NCBI RefSeq assembly: GCF_030247195.1
Contig: NC_080671.1
Span: 73,345,412-73,409,411 of the forward strand
Direction of reading: 5' to 3'
Length of the DNA: 64,000 nt
Source of the DNA: Topomyia yanbarensis
Lineage: Eukaryota; Arthropoda; Insecta; Diptera; Culicidae
This document shows, piece by piece, positions 1-11,796 of this stretch (its first letter is position 1; each line of letters begins with the position of its first letter). The translations under genes were made by a program, and so were the position numbers. The notes below the pieces were generated by a model. The model made no database searches. It saw only the letters and a list, made by a program, of their open reading frames with translations, and was not told the origin of the DNA.

Positions 1-238
1 AAATGAAGAACACTACTTTAAATCTATTGTATAAAGTGTTGGTTTACTGTAGATTATTTAATTATCTTGCACAAAACACCACGCGCCTCCATATCAGAAA
101 CAAAACTTTTAAATCGCCTTACACCCGTTTGCGCACCTAGGCGCATAATGACACCAAGATATTCAAAAAGTAGAGGTAATTTCCGATAGAATGTATAATA
201 TATGACCGTTCCGAAATTTTTCGCCAGATTGGGGTGCG

Positions 239-350
239 CAACGTTAGATATAAGTACGTTAGGCATACACACGTTAGGCATAAGTACGGTAGGCATAATG
301 GACGATTGGCATAATGTACATTAGGCTTAATGAACGATCGGCATAATTCA
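239..350. repeat. Degenerate short tandem repeat
   Basis: A unit of roughly 16-19 bp built around GGCATAA recurs about six times (cgttaggcataagta, ggtaggcataatggac, gattggcataatgtac and similar). The copies differ by a few bases, so this looks like an old simple tandem array. The minus-strand open frame across it (54-296) reads as repeated PNV-like units and is an artefact of the repeat. Confidence 0.7.
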
Positions 351-1340
351 CAAAAAAAAATATAGAGTTAATCCCAAGGCTTTCTTTATTGTAGAGATTT
401 CAACTTTATGCTCGTTTTTTAGGATAAAAAAACTACGATTTTCTGTATACAATTGCATACCTTCGACAGACAGCAAAATGAAAACACCAAGCGTGATATT
501 TATTTCTTACAAATTTGGAATTTTTTTTTATATTTTTTCCATGGATGTGCCAAATGCTTTATTAATTTGAGAGAACAGTTTTGATTCGAGCCATTAAGTT
601 ATGGAAACTTGCACTGATATGGACAGGATAAGCATTAGCGTGCGGATGATACGTTTATGTGGATACCTTTTTTGTTTCGGTATCTATTCACAGTACACGA
701 AAAAACTCTCCTTCGTATTCGACAAATCCGTAGTTTTATCTTTGATGGCCTCAAGAATATAATCATTGAACTAAATAGTATGGGAGATAATCAATATACA
801 CACTTAATTCAGTTCGATAGTTTCCGCACAGCTGAACAGCTAGTAACGTTTTTCAACTGATAGTTCAGCAAAGTGACGTTAATTTATGATTTTCAGCGAT
901 AGATTTTTCGAGTTTCAGCAAATCAAACGTTACTACTTTCACGGTAAAAACTTTGTTAGCTGAGTGCTCGGCTGTGAAAAACTCGGTAAAAGTTGTAAAA
1001 AAAAATCTGGGATTCGGTAGAACAAAATTAAATTTGGAAGCAGCAAATTCATCATTCTTTCTTTCATGAACTGTTCTTCATGACATATGTTTTCTACTTG
1101 GACAATTGCATCATGCATGTATGTATATCTGACCACGCCAAACATAATTGAGCGAAAAAGTCATAGTTCCAAGGAAACTAAGTGAATATATTATAATCTC
1201 AAAACAAGTTATTTCGTTTCCCTATAATATGAAATTAGTTGTGCTAAAATCGGACCACAATCAAAAGAGCAACATGCATTTGAAGTAAACATAGAAATTG
1301 TGGTTTTGGAAATGAAAATCATAAAAATGTCCGGACTTTG
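351..1340. other. Gene-free AT-rich stretch
   Basis: I see no recognisable gene, RNA or repeat end here. The short open frames at 657-860 and 939-1145 show no motif and no splice context that would support them. Confidence 0.5.
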
Positions 1341-1363
1341 CTACGTTTAAACTGCTGTTAAAT

Positions 1364-2579
1364 TTATTTATTTATTTAACTTCATCTTTGACGCAGGGTG
1401 TCATACAGACTGTTATTTAAACTAATTACATATGTACGTTTTATCACAAAAGTCACTGCATATCACATTTACATTACATTTAATATACATAACATTACAT
1501 ATACATCAACATTTATTCAGTAGGTTCCCATACATTAAATTTCTCGTGAAATTCTCGAAAGCAAGTCCCTCTCGGCCAAGTTGACGGTGACAATGCAGCA
1601 TTTCTCAGTTTCAAATCTACTCCAACCTTGAACGAAATGAAAGGCATCGAAGCTACTTCTTTCCAGTCTGGCACAAGTTTTTTCACAACGGCAGGTTTCT
1701 TTCCGAGCGATTTTGTTACCATATCCGCGATGTTCCTTTCAGTAACTGAATTTTTCGCTCTCGTGAAGAATAGCCAGCAGAGTTTAGCGGATGAGCTGGG
1801 TAACGAGCTTGACAAATTACCAAGACGAGAAACATTTCTGGAGCCATGCTGCAGTTGGGTTGATGAGAACAGCGACGATTGATCTGAAGGAGAGCTTGCT
1901 TCTGTAAACGATTGGGTAACTTCGTACGATCTGCCAGCAATCATTTCATTAATAGCCGCAACCTGATCCTTCAGTTGACGTACCTCTTCAAATAAATCTA
2001 ATGCACGGTTTTCGGTTTGTGGTTCAGTGTGAACAGAAACAATAGCGGGTCGAACGGGTGCAAAGCTGGAAGGCTTCGATAGCAACTTGCGTTTCTCAGA
2101 AAATGCCTCAAATCGGCGAACATCGATCATGACATCGGTGCAAGGCGTGCACATCCATAGGATATTCCGCTGCTGTGTACAGCTAAGCGCCTCCTACACC
2201 GAGAGGGCAACACATTCAGCATGGTATTCGTCGGAGCAAAAGCCTTTACAAGTAACAGAGGTTTCGTCCGATTCAATATTTAACAAACATTGGTTGCAGA
2301 TCATTTTGCTTTTTTCGAGCAGTTCACACACAGCAGCAATCTAGCGATCGGTACCTAGTATTCTGGTCGTTTGTTTCAGCAATGTAGGTAGTGGTGAGTG
2401 ATAATGGCACCGGAAGTTTTTTTCACTTGAGACACTGAACTTAACGTAGCTAATTTGTCGTCGGTGATGATCGTTTAGGCAAAACTAATTATATTAGCGT
2501 TATCCAGAATAAATCGATGAAAATAACACAGCAGAAATGGAGGCAAAACAGCGTTACGGTAAACACACACACAGTTCTG
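1364..2579 (-). mobile_element. ORF1-only CR1-like non-LTR retroposon with 23-bp target duplication
   Basis: A 1.2-kb insertion is bounded by a 23-bp direct repeat at 1341-1363 and 2580-2602 that differs at one base. On the minus strand it has a 5' leader of about 275 nt, one ORF (2304-1513), a short 3' UTR and a tail of repeated AAAT units ending at 1364. Short tandem-repeat tails are typical of CR1-group elements. No endonuclease or reverse transcriptase is present, and the duplication sits directly at both ends. It was therefore copied as an ORF1-only RNA and was not truncated at the 5' end. This could be a non-autonomous family that uses a partner's machinery, or an internally deleted copy that then moved. 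Confidence 0.8.
1513..2304 (-). pseudogene. CR1-like ORF1 protein with PHD-type zinc finger (one stop codon)
   Basis: Reading from an ATG at 2304, the frame runs 264 codons to the stop at 1513, broken by a single TAG at 2196-2194. The first 60 codons hold a PHD-like pattern: C-x2-C near the start, then C-x3-C, H-x2-C, and a final W-M-C-x2-C. A short hydrophilic stretch with a possible coiled coil follows (around EEVRQLKDQVAAINEM), then a C-terminal domain ending in FREFHEKFNVWEP. That ending resembles the C-terminus of ORF1 proteins in CR1/Q-type elements of mosquitoes. PHD fingers in ORF1 are known for the CR1 clade; binding of RNA or chromatin is inferred. The stop codon suggests this copy is dead, though only recently. 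Confidence 0.7.
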
Positions 2580-2602
2580 CTACGTTAAAACTGCTGTTAA
2601 AT

Positions 2603-3152
2603 CATGTTCTTATCCAATAATCATAAAATTTTGAATATATATCATTCAATACATGAGAAATTTAGGAAAAATATAAAATATTAATATTTCGTAATAACTT
2701 TATGAGGTTTTGTCCGACCTCCAGCTACTATGCGATATGGCGCAGCAAAACCAGCTGCTTCAGTGTTACAACAGACTAACAGACATAACACTCGGACACA
2801 GTAGAGCGACAAGAAAAAATGATCCCTATCGGCACACCCCTGACTCGATTCCTATTCCCACCAGGAGTACTTGCTCCAAATTTGAAACAACAAGTCTAGC
2901 GGACAAGTCTAGCTACCGAACCAAAGTGCCTGAAGTTTGTATGGGATTTTTCGACAATTTACATGGAGAAAACACACTAGGTCGCATTTTCACCTCTAGG
3001 TGACACTGTATGCATAGTATTATCACTGTAAGTTAAAACAAGAAAGATAATTTAATTGTCTACCACTTTGTCGAAGACTACTAGTCAATCCGACTTTGTT
3101 AAAAGAAGTTATCAAACTTTTAACGAAGTGATGTCTGCATGATTGTGTATCT
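2603..3152. other. No recognised gene
   Basis: An open frame of 97 codons (2710-3003) has no family motif I recognise. Its start region resembles the sequence around 4880-4900, sharing a GTCGGACAAAACCTC-like block on the opposite strand. This hints that it is part of an old inverted repeat and not a gene. Confidence 0.35.
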
Positions 3153-4088
3153 GTAGGGGAGAGAGGGTAACAATGAAACACATTTTTTCTACAATTTAAT
3201 TTTGATGATAATACTTGTTATTTGTGTAAACAAAAGTGATACATAATGCCACTCTGTTGTTCACTAATACATATATTTTTACCAGCTGGTAAAATTCACG
3301 GGAAATAACATTTTTTGGATAATAAACAGTCGGTGGTAAAATGTATCAGTGTTTCCCATGGGTAGGAACTATGAAACACGATGTCGTCTATAGTGAAATA
3401 TTCTACTTATAAATTTCATTCTTTTGTTTTGACGAAGAATGATCCTAACGCTTTGAATTAAAGTTATATTGAGGCGAAAATCGTTTGTTTACGAAAGAAT
3501 CCACTATATCTTCGCGTAACATCGAACCACCGTATATGCATATTAGCTGCAATCCTGAAATAAGAGACAATTTCTAAAAACTTGCCCAAATTTACTAATT
3601 TTGCACTATATGCGTAGCATTTACTGTGAAAAATCGGAACCCATTCACATTTTGAGACAGACCACAAAAACAAACAAAAATCACTGTTCCCCATACGCCA
3701 TCGTTCCACAGTTACCCAATGGGTCTATTCATGAAAATGTTGAATTTACACAGAACCATGACCAAGTTACCAAAAAACTTTGTTCGCGGCAAATGTTGAC
3801 CATAAAATTTGCTATAAATAGCAATAGACTAAACATTTATTCAATGAATGGTAACTCATAAAGATGGAATAATGTTTTTCATTGCAAATTTACTCTGGCT
3901 ATCACAAAACAAACAAATATCCATTAAAAGAGATAGAGCTATCAGATCTCTTCCAAAATATAGCAACACGTGTAAAGAATTAGAAATCGTGAAATTTGAG
4001 GGAATGAGATGATTCTGATCATGCATTATGATTTTATTGCGAATGTTTCATAGTTCCTGCTGATCCACTGTTACCCTCTCTCCCCTAC
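3153..4088. mobile_element. DNA transposon remnant with terminal inverted repeats (GTAGGGGAGAGAGGGTAAC)
   Basis: The left end at 3153 and the reverse complement of the right end at 4088 share GTAGGGGAGAGAGGGTAACA, then diverge to a shared ATGAAACA a little further in. The 936-bp interior has no transposase. TA occurs at both edges, which would fit a TA-targeting element, but no longer duplication is visible. A solitary end of the same kind (TAGGGGAGAGTGGGG) is at 4402-4416, so the family is repeated locally. Confidence 0.65.
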
Positions 4089-5423
4089 TCGAGTCCTACG
4101 AACTATACATTTTACTGAAATAACGGTTAGGTTTAGCTCAGTAGTATGTTACGAAGAATTATAATAAATAATACGAGTCATGTTTTGGTTAGAACATTTT
4201 TGTTCCACATGTTACCGCATAGATGGCGCCAACACTAACTTTTCAACGGAGAGAGAATGCTCCGGTTGTGTTGATCCAATCGATGTAATTTTTTTGTGTT
4301 GTGCGTGATTGCATGAGCTTTTAAAGCATGTTTAACAAATTCATGTTCCTAAAGGTTTTAATTCTCCTCACTGCCCTAGTCTAAACGCGATCGAAACATA
4401 GGGGAGAGTGGGGATAGGTGAACCAATAAGTATACTACGTCATATCCTGATGATTTTTACGCCCTTATTATTTTTCTTGTTAACTATTTCGGTAACCTAA
4501 CCTAACACGAATTCGTTATAGCGCAAACTTTAGGTTTCAAACCGCAAAGTCTAAATTTCAGAACGATTAGAAGAACGTAGGATATTTTGAAATTGCACTT
4601 TGATGTCCTACGTCTTACTTATTGGGTATGCATATCGAAGTTTCATAGATCAGTACAGTAAAATCAGAATGTAAAAGCATAGGTGAATCCAATATAATTA
4701 CAGAATACAAATTGCTAAGCATTTTAATTACGTCAAATCAATTGTCAGTGGAACAAACATAAGAGCATTGTGGGTAGTCAGCTATTTTCGTCCGCGCCCC
4801 TTTTCATCTATTTTTATTGAATGATTCATCAACAGTGCTATCTTTGAAAATACGCCGCACAGTGATCACCTTCCATACAAAAGTCGGACAAAACCTCAAA
4901 AGTGGCCCGAATTTGATGAAAACTTCACATTAGGGTAATTTTGTGACGATGAATTCATATTTGATATTTATTTTTTGTTTTTTTAAATCGTCAAAATTTT
5001 GGCACTTAGGGTGGTTCGAAAATTCAATATTTACGAATATAAAGTGCACTATTTCCGAAAATTCATTTTCAAAAAATTAGGTTCGTTGAATTTATAGCAG
5101 AATACACATTTTTCAATTGTTGATAATGATAAGACACATCTATAAATTATATTGCGAACCCTGGGTAGTCAAAGGCTACCATGCGTCTCCTTCAGACGTA
5201 TAATGAAAAATCACCTTTTTTCATACCGGGGCAGAAAGAGTCAAAACAAGATATCAATTTTCGGAAAGTGCACTAATTTTCAAGTATAATGAACAACAAG
5301 CGATCTTTCCGAACCGTTTCAAAAAAAGTACAGCCACTTTGAACATTATAACTTTAAACTATTGCTCGATTTATTATTTGTTTTTCATGTCTGAGCGAGA
5401 AGAAAGGCTTGTATCGACTAAAT
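4089..5423. other. Gene-free stretch up to the assembly gap
   Basis: Apart from the solitary repeat end at 4402-4416, I see nothing assignable. The stretch runs into the N gap, so a gene edge could be hidden there. Confidence 0.4.
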
Positions 5424-5923
5424 NNNNNNNNNNNNNNNNNNNNNNNNNNNNNNNNNNNNNNNNNNNNNNNNNNNNNNNNNNNNNNNNNNNNNNNNNNNNN
5501 NNNNNNNNNNNNNNNNNNNNNNNNNNNNNNNNNNNNNNNNNNNNNNNNNNNNNNNNNNNNNNNNNNNNNNNNNNNNNNNNNNNNNNNNNNNNNNNNNNNN
5601 NNNNNNNNNNNNNNNNNNNNNNNNNNNNNNNNNNNNNNNNNNNNNNNNNNNNNNNNNNNNNNNNNNNNNNNNNNNNNNNNNNNNNNNNNNNNNNNNNNNN
5701 NNNNNNNNNNNNNNNNNNNNNNNNNNNNNNNNNNNNNNNNNNNNNNNNNNNNNNNNNNNNNNNNNNNNNNNNNNNNNNNNNNNNNNNNNNNNNNNNNNNN
5801 NNNNNNNNNNNNNNNNNNNNNNNNNNNNNNNNNNNNNNNNNNNNNNNNNNNNNNNNNNNNNNNNNNNNNNNNNNNNNNNNNNNNNNNNNNNNNNNNNNNN
5901 NNNNNNNNNNNNNNNNNNNNNNN
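5424..5923. other. Assembly gap (500 N)
   Basis: Exactly 500 N. The C-terminal end of the R1-like pseudogene at 5924 runs straight into it, so the 3' end of that element is probably inside the gap, and the repeat may be the reason the assembly broke here. Confidence 0.99.
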
Positions 5924-7290
5924 GCTCGTGCTCGAATCGTGGGTATTCGAAGAGCTCGTGCTTAGGCATTTTCTCTGCATCACCACACGCGATGCAGAAC
6001 GGCGATCTCAGGTGGCCGAACCGGTTCAGTACTTCTTGATACACCAGTGACCAGTAAAGAACTTACATAAAGTATCAGTTCGGGCTCGTTTACGGGCTCT
6101 TCTCGTACCGCGATTCCTATAACACTTGTTAACTTCTTCGAGTAGAAGATTCACGGAAATCGTTCCAGCTATCACATAAGCTGCCTCTGACGAGATAGTT
6201 CGATACGCGCTAGACGCCCGCATAGCCATCAGCCTTAACGTACTGTTCAGCCGAGATCTGATCATCAGATCTCGATCAGGTCCTGCGTATCTGAGCACCG
6301 ATGTGGAGACGCTCACCAGTAGTCGCTTTTTATTGCTGCTGATCGCTGAATTGTTGGGCATGATCCGAGATAGTGCCAAGATTACTTTTTCGGCCCTCCC
6401 GCATGCGTAGTCGATGTGGCTATCAAAACTTAGCCGATTGTCTATCACTCCTTCCCGTTTTGAGTCGATGATACACTCTCCGACCGAAATTCTAGCCTGA
6501 TGCACTGCCTTTCGGTTGTTTATCAAAACCAAGTCGATTTTGTGGTGAGCTAACGCAAAATTCTTCTCGCACATCCAGTCTTCCACAACCGATATCGCCA
6601 CCGTGGCGAGTAGTTCTACTTCCTCTAGTGAATCGCCGATCACTAGGAGCACCAGGTCGTCCTCAAAACTGACAAACTTCACGCCCCTGGGGAGGCACAG
6701 CTTCAGCACTCCGTCGTACATAGCATTCCAAAAAGTTGGACCAAGTATGGAACCCTATGGAATGCCGGTTCTGAAAGTAACTCCTCAGAATGCTAAAGAA
6801 GCACTCGGGAACTCTTAGTCTGTGCTGTGAATCTGCGATTGTAGCCCCACGAGTGCTATTGAAAGCGTTTATGGTCAGGCTTCTGCGCAGCCTTCATAGT
6901 TTCCACGATCGTTCGTATGGCGTCCACGTTAGATCTACCTTTCCAGAAACCGAATTGCATATTAGAAAGGCTATTCTCTCCCTCCGTGTATGTTAAGCCT
7001 GTTAAAAGTTACTCTTTCAAGCACCTTGCCGACAGTATCCAACAGGGATATCGGGTTGTATCCTGAAGGATCTTCGGGGGCTTGCCTGGCAACAACACCA
7101 GTTTTTGTATCTTCTAGACGTTGGGGGAGTTACCGATACACTTTTGCAACTCGATCATAAACACATCTGGTTTCGCTTTAGTTGCTGTTTACAGAACCAC
7201 GTTGGGGATACCGATACCGGGATAGCTTTCGCCACTACTATCAGCTCCTCGTTGGTCCAATATTCTTGGAGAGAAGAAAATTTACGCTGT
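5924..7290 (-). pseudogene. R1-clade non-LTR ORF2 remnant (reverse transcriptase and C-terminal zinc finger)
   Basis: The minus strand from about 7290 down to the gap reads, with stops and frame changes, as the RT and C-terminal part of the same protein encoded by the R1-like element at 13.8-16.8 kb. At 7290-6720 there are fragments of the RT fingers and palm (KNAFNS-like motif A region, RSYFQNR, GSILGP). At 6721-6026 the frame is open and includes MYDGVLKL, then FEDD where the FADD/YADD catalytic box should be, LAHHKIDLVLINNRK, and SAYRTIS. Near 6040-5930 it has C-x2-C...H-like residues of the terminal zinc finger. The first catalytic-box residue region is altered and the finger is damaged. 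This is a dead copy. Confidence 0.8.
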
Positions 7291-7714
7291 TTACTTTAAT
7301 TGCAGAAAGGTATTGAAATCATTCGAATTTTTTATTGAACACCCGTTAGTACTTTTTTCATACAAAAATGAGGCGCAGAGCACTTTTTGATTTCATTTTT
7401 TTATAAACAATTGTATACAAAACAGTATCTTTTCAGATCGGCAAAAAATAACGAATAATCTGTGTCTTGTATTGAGAATCTTTTCTTAAATCTACATTGC
7501 GACTTTTCAGCCATTCGCCACCGGCCCGTGTGTTGAGTTACGCGCCCATCTACTTCGCATCAGTGCGAGTGAGAAAACGCTTTGACGTTTGTTTTTGTTT
7601 CGATCGCACTCGTGTGTATCCCATATAGCAAGAACTCGACGAAATGCTAGATTATCTCGAGATAGACAATAACGATGTCATTGCTGGTTAGTTCGTTATA
7701 ATCGGTCAATTACA

Positions 7715-8447
7715 ATACAATAATAATGCCCATAACATTTTACCTTTGCTTGGGTTGACTAACTACCAAACAATAATGTACATCCACAATGCTTTGCATA
7801 ATACTATTGCTCATAATAATCTAGAATTTACGACAGGAATTCGAGCTCACAGCACCAGACAAGCCAATCATTTATTATACTCCAGAGTATCCACGAACCT
7901 TGGTCAAAGACGCATTTCTTTCATCGGACCTAAGCTATTCAACCAGCTTCCTACGGATTTAAAGCAAATAACATGTCGCACTCGTTTCCAAGCAAAATTG
8001 AAACTAATTTTAAAAAATAAAATAGGAGAATTTTTAATATAAACTTCGTTCACCACCAATCGAGCTTATTCCTTTAGCTATAATTGGTTAACATTTTTTA
8101 AATAAAAACAATTGATAAATGCATTTTTTATAGCAATAAGTAATAAATAAATTTAAATTATTATGAGCTTCCTGCAAAGCTACGATGGGACCCTTAAAAG
8201 GATTCTTTTCCGCTGGGTACTCGCCGTAGCTTCTTGTCAAATTTTGTGTTTTGTCGGTCTCGTATTGTTTTTTTTTGTTCTCAGCGTTTCCGCGATTCGT
8301 AACTTTGTTTTGTTGTGCTGACCTTTTTTTTTTTTGTACGCTGAGAACTGATGTGTCCACTACCAGGGGGCTCCGTTTGTGAGCTTTTTGGTGTGGGGGT
8401 AAGAGGCGGGCTATTAAAAAATAAAAAAAAAAAAAAAAAAAAAAATT
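7715..8447 (+). mobile_element. L2/CR1-like LINE 3' end, with poly(A) tail
   Basis: The open frame to the stop at 8040-8042 reads about 100 residues (TNYQTIMYIHNALHN, then FTTGIRAHSTRQANHLL, then GQRRISFIGPKLFNQLP and a basic tail). This matches the conserved C-terminal tail of reverse transcriptases in L2/CR1-type LINEs: a short helix, R-x-H-S/T, G-x-R-x-x-x-x-x-G-P-x-x-x-N-x-L-P. A 3' UTR follows and ends in an A-rich run at 8413-8445. The catalytic RT is absent. About 100 bp upstream (7580-7690) is a leader-like stretch with an ATCAGT initiator-type motif and a 15-codon start (MLDYLEIDNNDV), so this may be a 5' end joined to a 3' end by internal deletion. I could not find a target duplication. 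Confidence 0.65.
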
Positions 8448-9160
8448 AGGTCGGCCAAGGCAAAACTACCGATATATTCTCATCCCTACCGAAAACTACC
8501 GATTTTTATTGATTTTGGACACATCTTATTTACTCAACATTCATTTTTGAGTTGGATTTGGTCTGAGATCTGTGTTTTCAATATTTTACAAGTATAGGGC
8601 TCTTGCTACACACACAGTCAAAGCATCTGTTGGGCACACATTGCATGTTTACGTTCCATGCAGCAAGTTAAAAGTTCGAGCAAAATGATATTCTTCTCAA
8701 CAATAAATCCACCCAGTTCCATAATAATAATCTGTGATTATATGGCAATAAACACAAAGGATTATTTGAAGATTTTTACATATAAACTCGCGTTTAGAAC
8801 GTGTGTAGTTGATGGTTGCAAAAAGGACAATCGTGAAGAGGAAGTATGGTTTCGCTTTTCGCTGGCGTTTAATTGTCCAGAACTGCTCGGTTCAATCGTA
8901 GGGAAATGTACAATACTAAATGTACTGAAGTAGACCGACTTGGTATCAAACCAAATTTTCCAAACCCAAGCATGTAAACGTAAGAAACATTTGCTCCTGT
9001 GGAATCTACTGACACTTCAGATATCATATTTGTTCACCTATAAAAATAAAACTTATATTTTTTGCAAATTACATTTTTCAAATATGCATTGAAATAGCAT
9101 AAAATTTCACCCTACTATTTATGATAAGAAAGCCAAATTCAACATGTTTAAAACTTGTAT
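8448..9160. other. Gene-free stretch
   Basis: No recognisable coding or repeat structure; the open frame at 8658-8933 has no known motif. Confidence 0.4.
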
Positions 9161-9572
9161 CAGGGGGTGGGAGTACGGGTAAAGGGTTTCAGTATGAAAA
9201 AACACTTTATTTTGCGATTTTTTTAGAAATGTAACTGAAGCGAATCGAGCAAAACTTTTGAAAAATTATCTCGAAGACTTAACGTAGGGGTTAGGTATTT
9301 TTTACATAGAATGTATATGCAAAGATTGAAATAAATCGGTTCAGTAGTCTTTAAATGGCAGTTAACACTTCAAGTCGTGTTTTTTCAAAGACGTTCTACG
9401 AAAAGCTTCACCTCCGACTCGCTTGTTGATATTTTTGCATAGAAAAATTACAGCATGTTAATGAAATGAAATATTATAATGTACAAGTTTTGATTAATTC
9501 GCTTCACTCAAATTTCTAAAAAATCGCAAAAAGTGTTTTCTTTATACCGAAACCCTTACCCCGCCCCCCTTG
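9161..9572. mobile_element. MITE-like element with ~75-bp terminal inverted repeats (family X, copy 1)
   Basis: The left end (CAGGGGGTGGGAGTACGGG, then AAAGGGTTTC, AACACTTT, GCGATTTTTTTAGAAAT) reappears inverted at 9490-9572. The arms are about 75 bp with small indels. Flanking 8-mers ACTTGTAT (9153-9160) and AGTCGTAT (9573-9580) match at six of eight positions, a possible decayed 8-bp target duplication. A second copy, heavily interrupted, lies at about 41400-42150. There is no coding sequence. Confidence 0.75.
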
Positions 9573-9580
9573 AGTCGTAT

Positions 9581-10025
9581 AGGCCTTAAAACCTTTCAAG
9601 TCTAGAAGCTTTTTTGTATGCATAAACTCTCGATGCACAAAATATTTCACAAATTTGAAATAAAAACCATTTTTTCTGCAAAAATCTTTTGGAATGCTCG
9701 TTGTTTCCATGGGTATGAAGCATAGCATTGGCAATGCTTTACTTATTTTGTCCGCGTATCCAGTTCAAACGATAGAAAACATTATGTCACGCAATGAATA
9801 TTTAATTGTGATTCCTATAATACATTACATTTTCTCATATTGGCTCTTAAAATTGTGAATTAAATATTTAAAATAAATCAATCTATCCGCTCCATATACA
9901 TTATATGCAACTGTCATTTTTGCCTGCCCAACGGCTCACCAATACATATGCGCTCTGCAAGCACCCTATATGTCAACACTACGTTTTTGGGACAACAACC
10001 CGACCTACCGATAACTGCCGATAAA
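9581..10025. other. Gene-free stretch
   Basis: Nothing recognisable. The minus open frames here (9516-9734, 9914-10123) cross element ends and have no motif. Confidence 0.4.
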
Positions 10026-10033
10026 CTTTTAGT

Positions 10034-10469
10034 CAAAGAGAATAGGGAAAGAGACGAATAGTGTGAAGCCAAAAATACCTTATTGAGCAGACCAATCGTG
10101 CAATGTAAATAAACATTACACACGCCTGAGTTGGAGGAGATAAATATTGTACATCTATCAAAAAAGAAATTTCAATTTTCGTCAGAATTTGGTTCAATCG
10201 TGATTGCAAGGTGCCTTCTAGAGTATATGTATGAGTAAAAACAAGCTTTAGAATTATTTCATCTCTTTGTTTCGAAATGCGCATCGTTTGATAAACAAAT
10301 CCAACGATCGACATACGTCGGATTGTCGATACGGTTTGTTTTCAAAATATAATAGGAGTCAATTAAAGTGCTGCCTGTGGAAGCGAAATTCTAGTGTTGC
10401 AATCATCATAAAGGGAGTATTGCCATTTTGACAGATTTTCACTCTTCGTCTCTTTCCCTATTCTCTTTG
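10034..10469. mobile_element. hAT-like MITE, 8-bp target duplication CTTTTAGT
   Basis: Arms of about 31 bp begin CAAAGAGAATAGGGAAAGAG and recur inverted at the other end, with about two mismatches. The element is flanked on both sides by a perfect CTTTTAGT (10026-10033 and 10470-10477). The 436-bp length, absence of a transposase and 8-bp duplication fit a non-autonomous hAT-superfamily element. The superfamily call rests on duplication length only. Confidence 0.82.
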
Positions 10470-10477
10470 CTTTTAGT

Positions 10478-11672
10478 GACTTCACCATGGGGGGGGGGTG
10501 TCACTCCTGTCATCCGATGTGGAGATATACAGACTTTGACAGTAGTCAACATATGATGGGCCTAGCCGCCTCTAGGCCCATGTCACCCGTGCAATAGCAT
10601 TGGGTTGTTTTGATTTTAAAAAAGGCAGATGTTGGCTAGGACAAAATGGCTGCCTAGCAGGTGGCTGGACTTCACCGATATTAAGGTGAAGCGATGCCAA
10701 AATCACAACAAAGGTTCGGTTATGTTCGGGTTACGTTCAGTAGCTGTGTGCTGCTAGAAAGTACTATACCGATAGGAGCACACAAGCGTATCGCTCAGCA
10801 ATCAGCTGACTGATTTTTGCACCACGTGCTTCATTTGTTATGAAAAATAAAAAGGCACAAATTTCTCAAACGAATCAAAATTCCGCGAAGAGAATCTATT
10901 AATCTGCATGTGCTAACATGCTTACATACAGTGATATATTTTCTAAGCAATGTGAGATAAGAAATTTAAGTTACAAACGATTTTGTCTTCCGCGCCAATG
11001 CAATGTTTTGATTTTGACGATGAAATAAAAAGAAGAAGCAGAAACGACGCCAGCCATTTTAGCTGCCACCTTGTGACTCTATTCAGCATGTCCTTAAGGA
11101 ATTTTATTTAGCCGTAGTCATTTTTTTTAAATAAATGTTTTTTTGGCGGATCCCATCTGGATTTGGTTTTGTAATGCTAAATACTGCCAAAAAATTGGAT
11201 CTTCCATCGAAATTGCGATATCCGCTAATATAGGTGGCCCACTTAGGAAATTTTGATTCCAAACCAAAGTCGCTTTGGCCACCTATGACGGTTCCTGAGT
11301 CCATAGAAGCAGCAACTGAATAATGTTCAAAGGGGGGAGTAGATGTAAATTTATAACGTAGATTTGTATTTTGGATGCCAAATGTCTTTATAAACCATGA
11401 AACGTCAAGATTTGATGCATTTTTTGGATTTTAGCATATATTTGCCTTTCTCATATGAAATCACTCTGAAAATCGTAAACCTAATTTACCAAAATTAGCT
11501 GGAAATGGTCGGGTTGTTCAGCCCCCTCACATATCAAAAGCGTTTTACAGCGGACACGTAGCTCATCAAGTTCGTAGTTAGCGAGCCATTGTGTGTAGGT
11601 GCGAAGAGTTCTAACAATGTAATAAACATTTCTAAAATTTGTTACTATGTTTTAATTGCCGCAAGGTTCTAC
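10478..11672. other. Gene-free stretch with a small hairpin
   Basis: A G-run of ten lies at about 10491-10500. At 10557-10580 TGGGCCTAG and CTAGGCCCA form a 9-bp stem around a 6-nt loop. The minus open frame at 11104-11304 has no recognised motif. No gene is supported. Confidence 0.4.
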
Positions 11673-11796
11673 TGTATCGATTTTGTTGGCTATTTTCGGC
11701 AAATTTGAGACTAAGAGAAATGAAAGCAATGAAATTGAAAGACGGATAGGTATTCTAGAGCGAATCTGTTATAAACTTAGAACGGAAAACTAGGAC
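11673..11796. repeat. Left 124-bp arm of a long inverted repeat flanking the R1-like element
   Basis: This block, from TGTATCGATTTTGTTGG to GGAAAACTAGGAC, returns as its reverse complement at 17719-17842 with only a handful of mismatches. Outside the arms lie GTTCTAC (11666-11672) and TTTCTAC (17843-17849), a possible 7-bp target duplication with one mismatch. Together they look like the two halves of a palindromic MITE opened by insertion of a 5.9-kb retrotransposon at its centre. Confidence 0.85.

Noticed and set aside
239..350. CRISPR-like regular repeat
   Set aside because: Units are short, degenerate and directly adjacent with no spacers; this is a eukaryotic simple tandem repeat.
5339..6050. 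Four long open frames of 208-213 codons on both strands
   Set aside because: They consist almost wholly of N from the 500-base gap.
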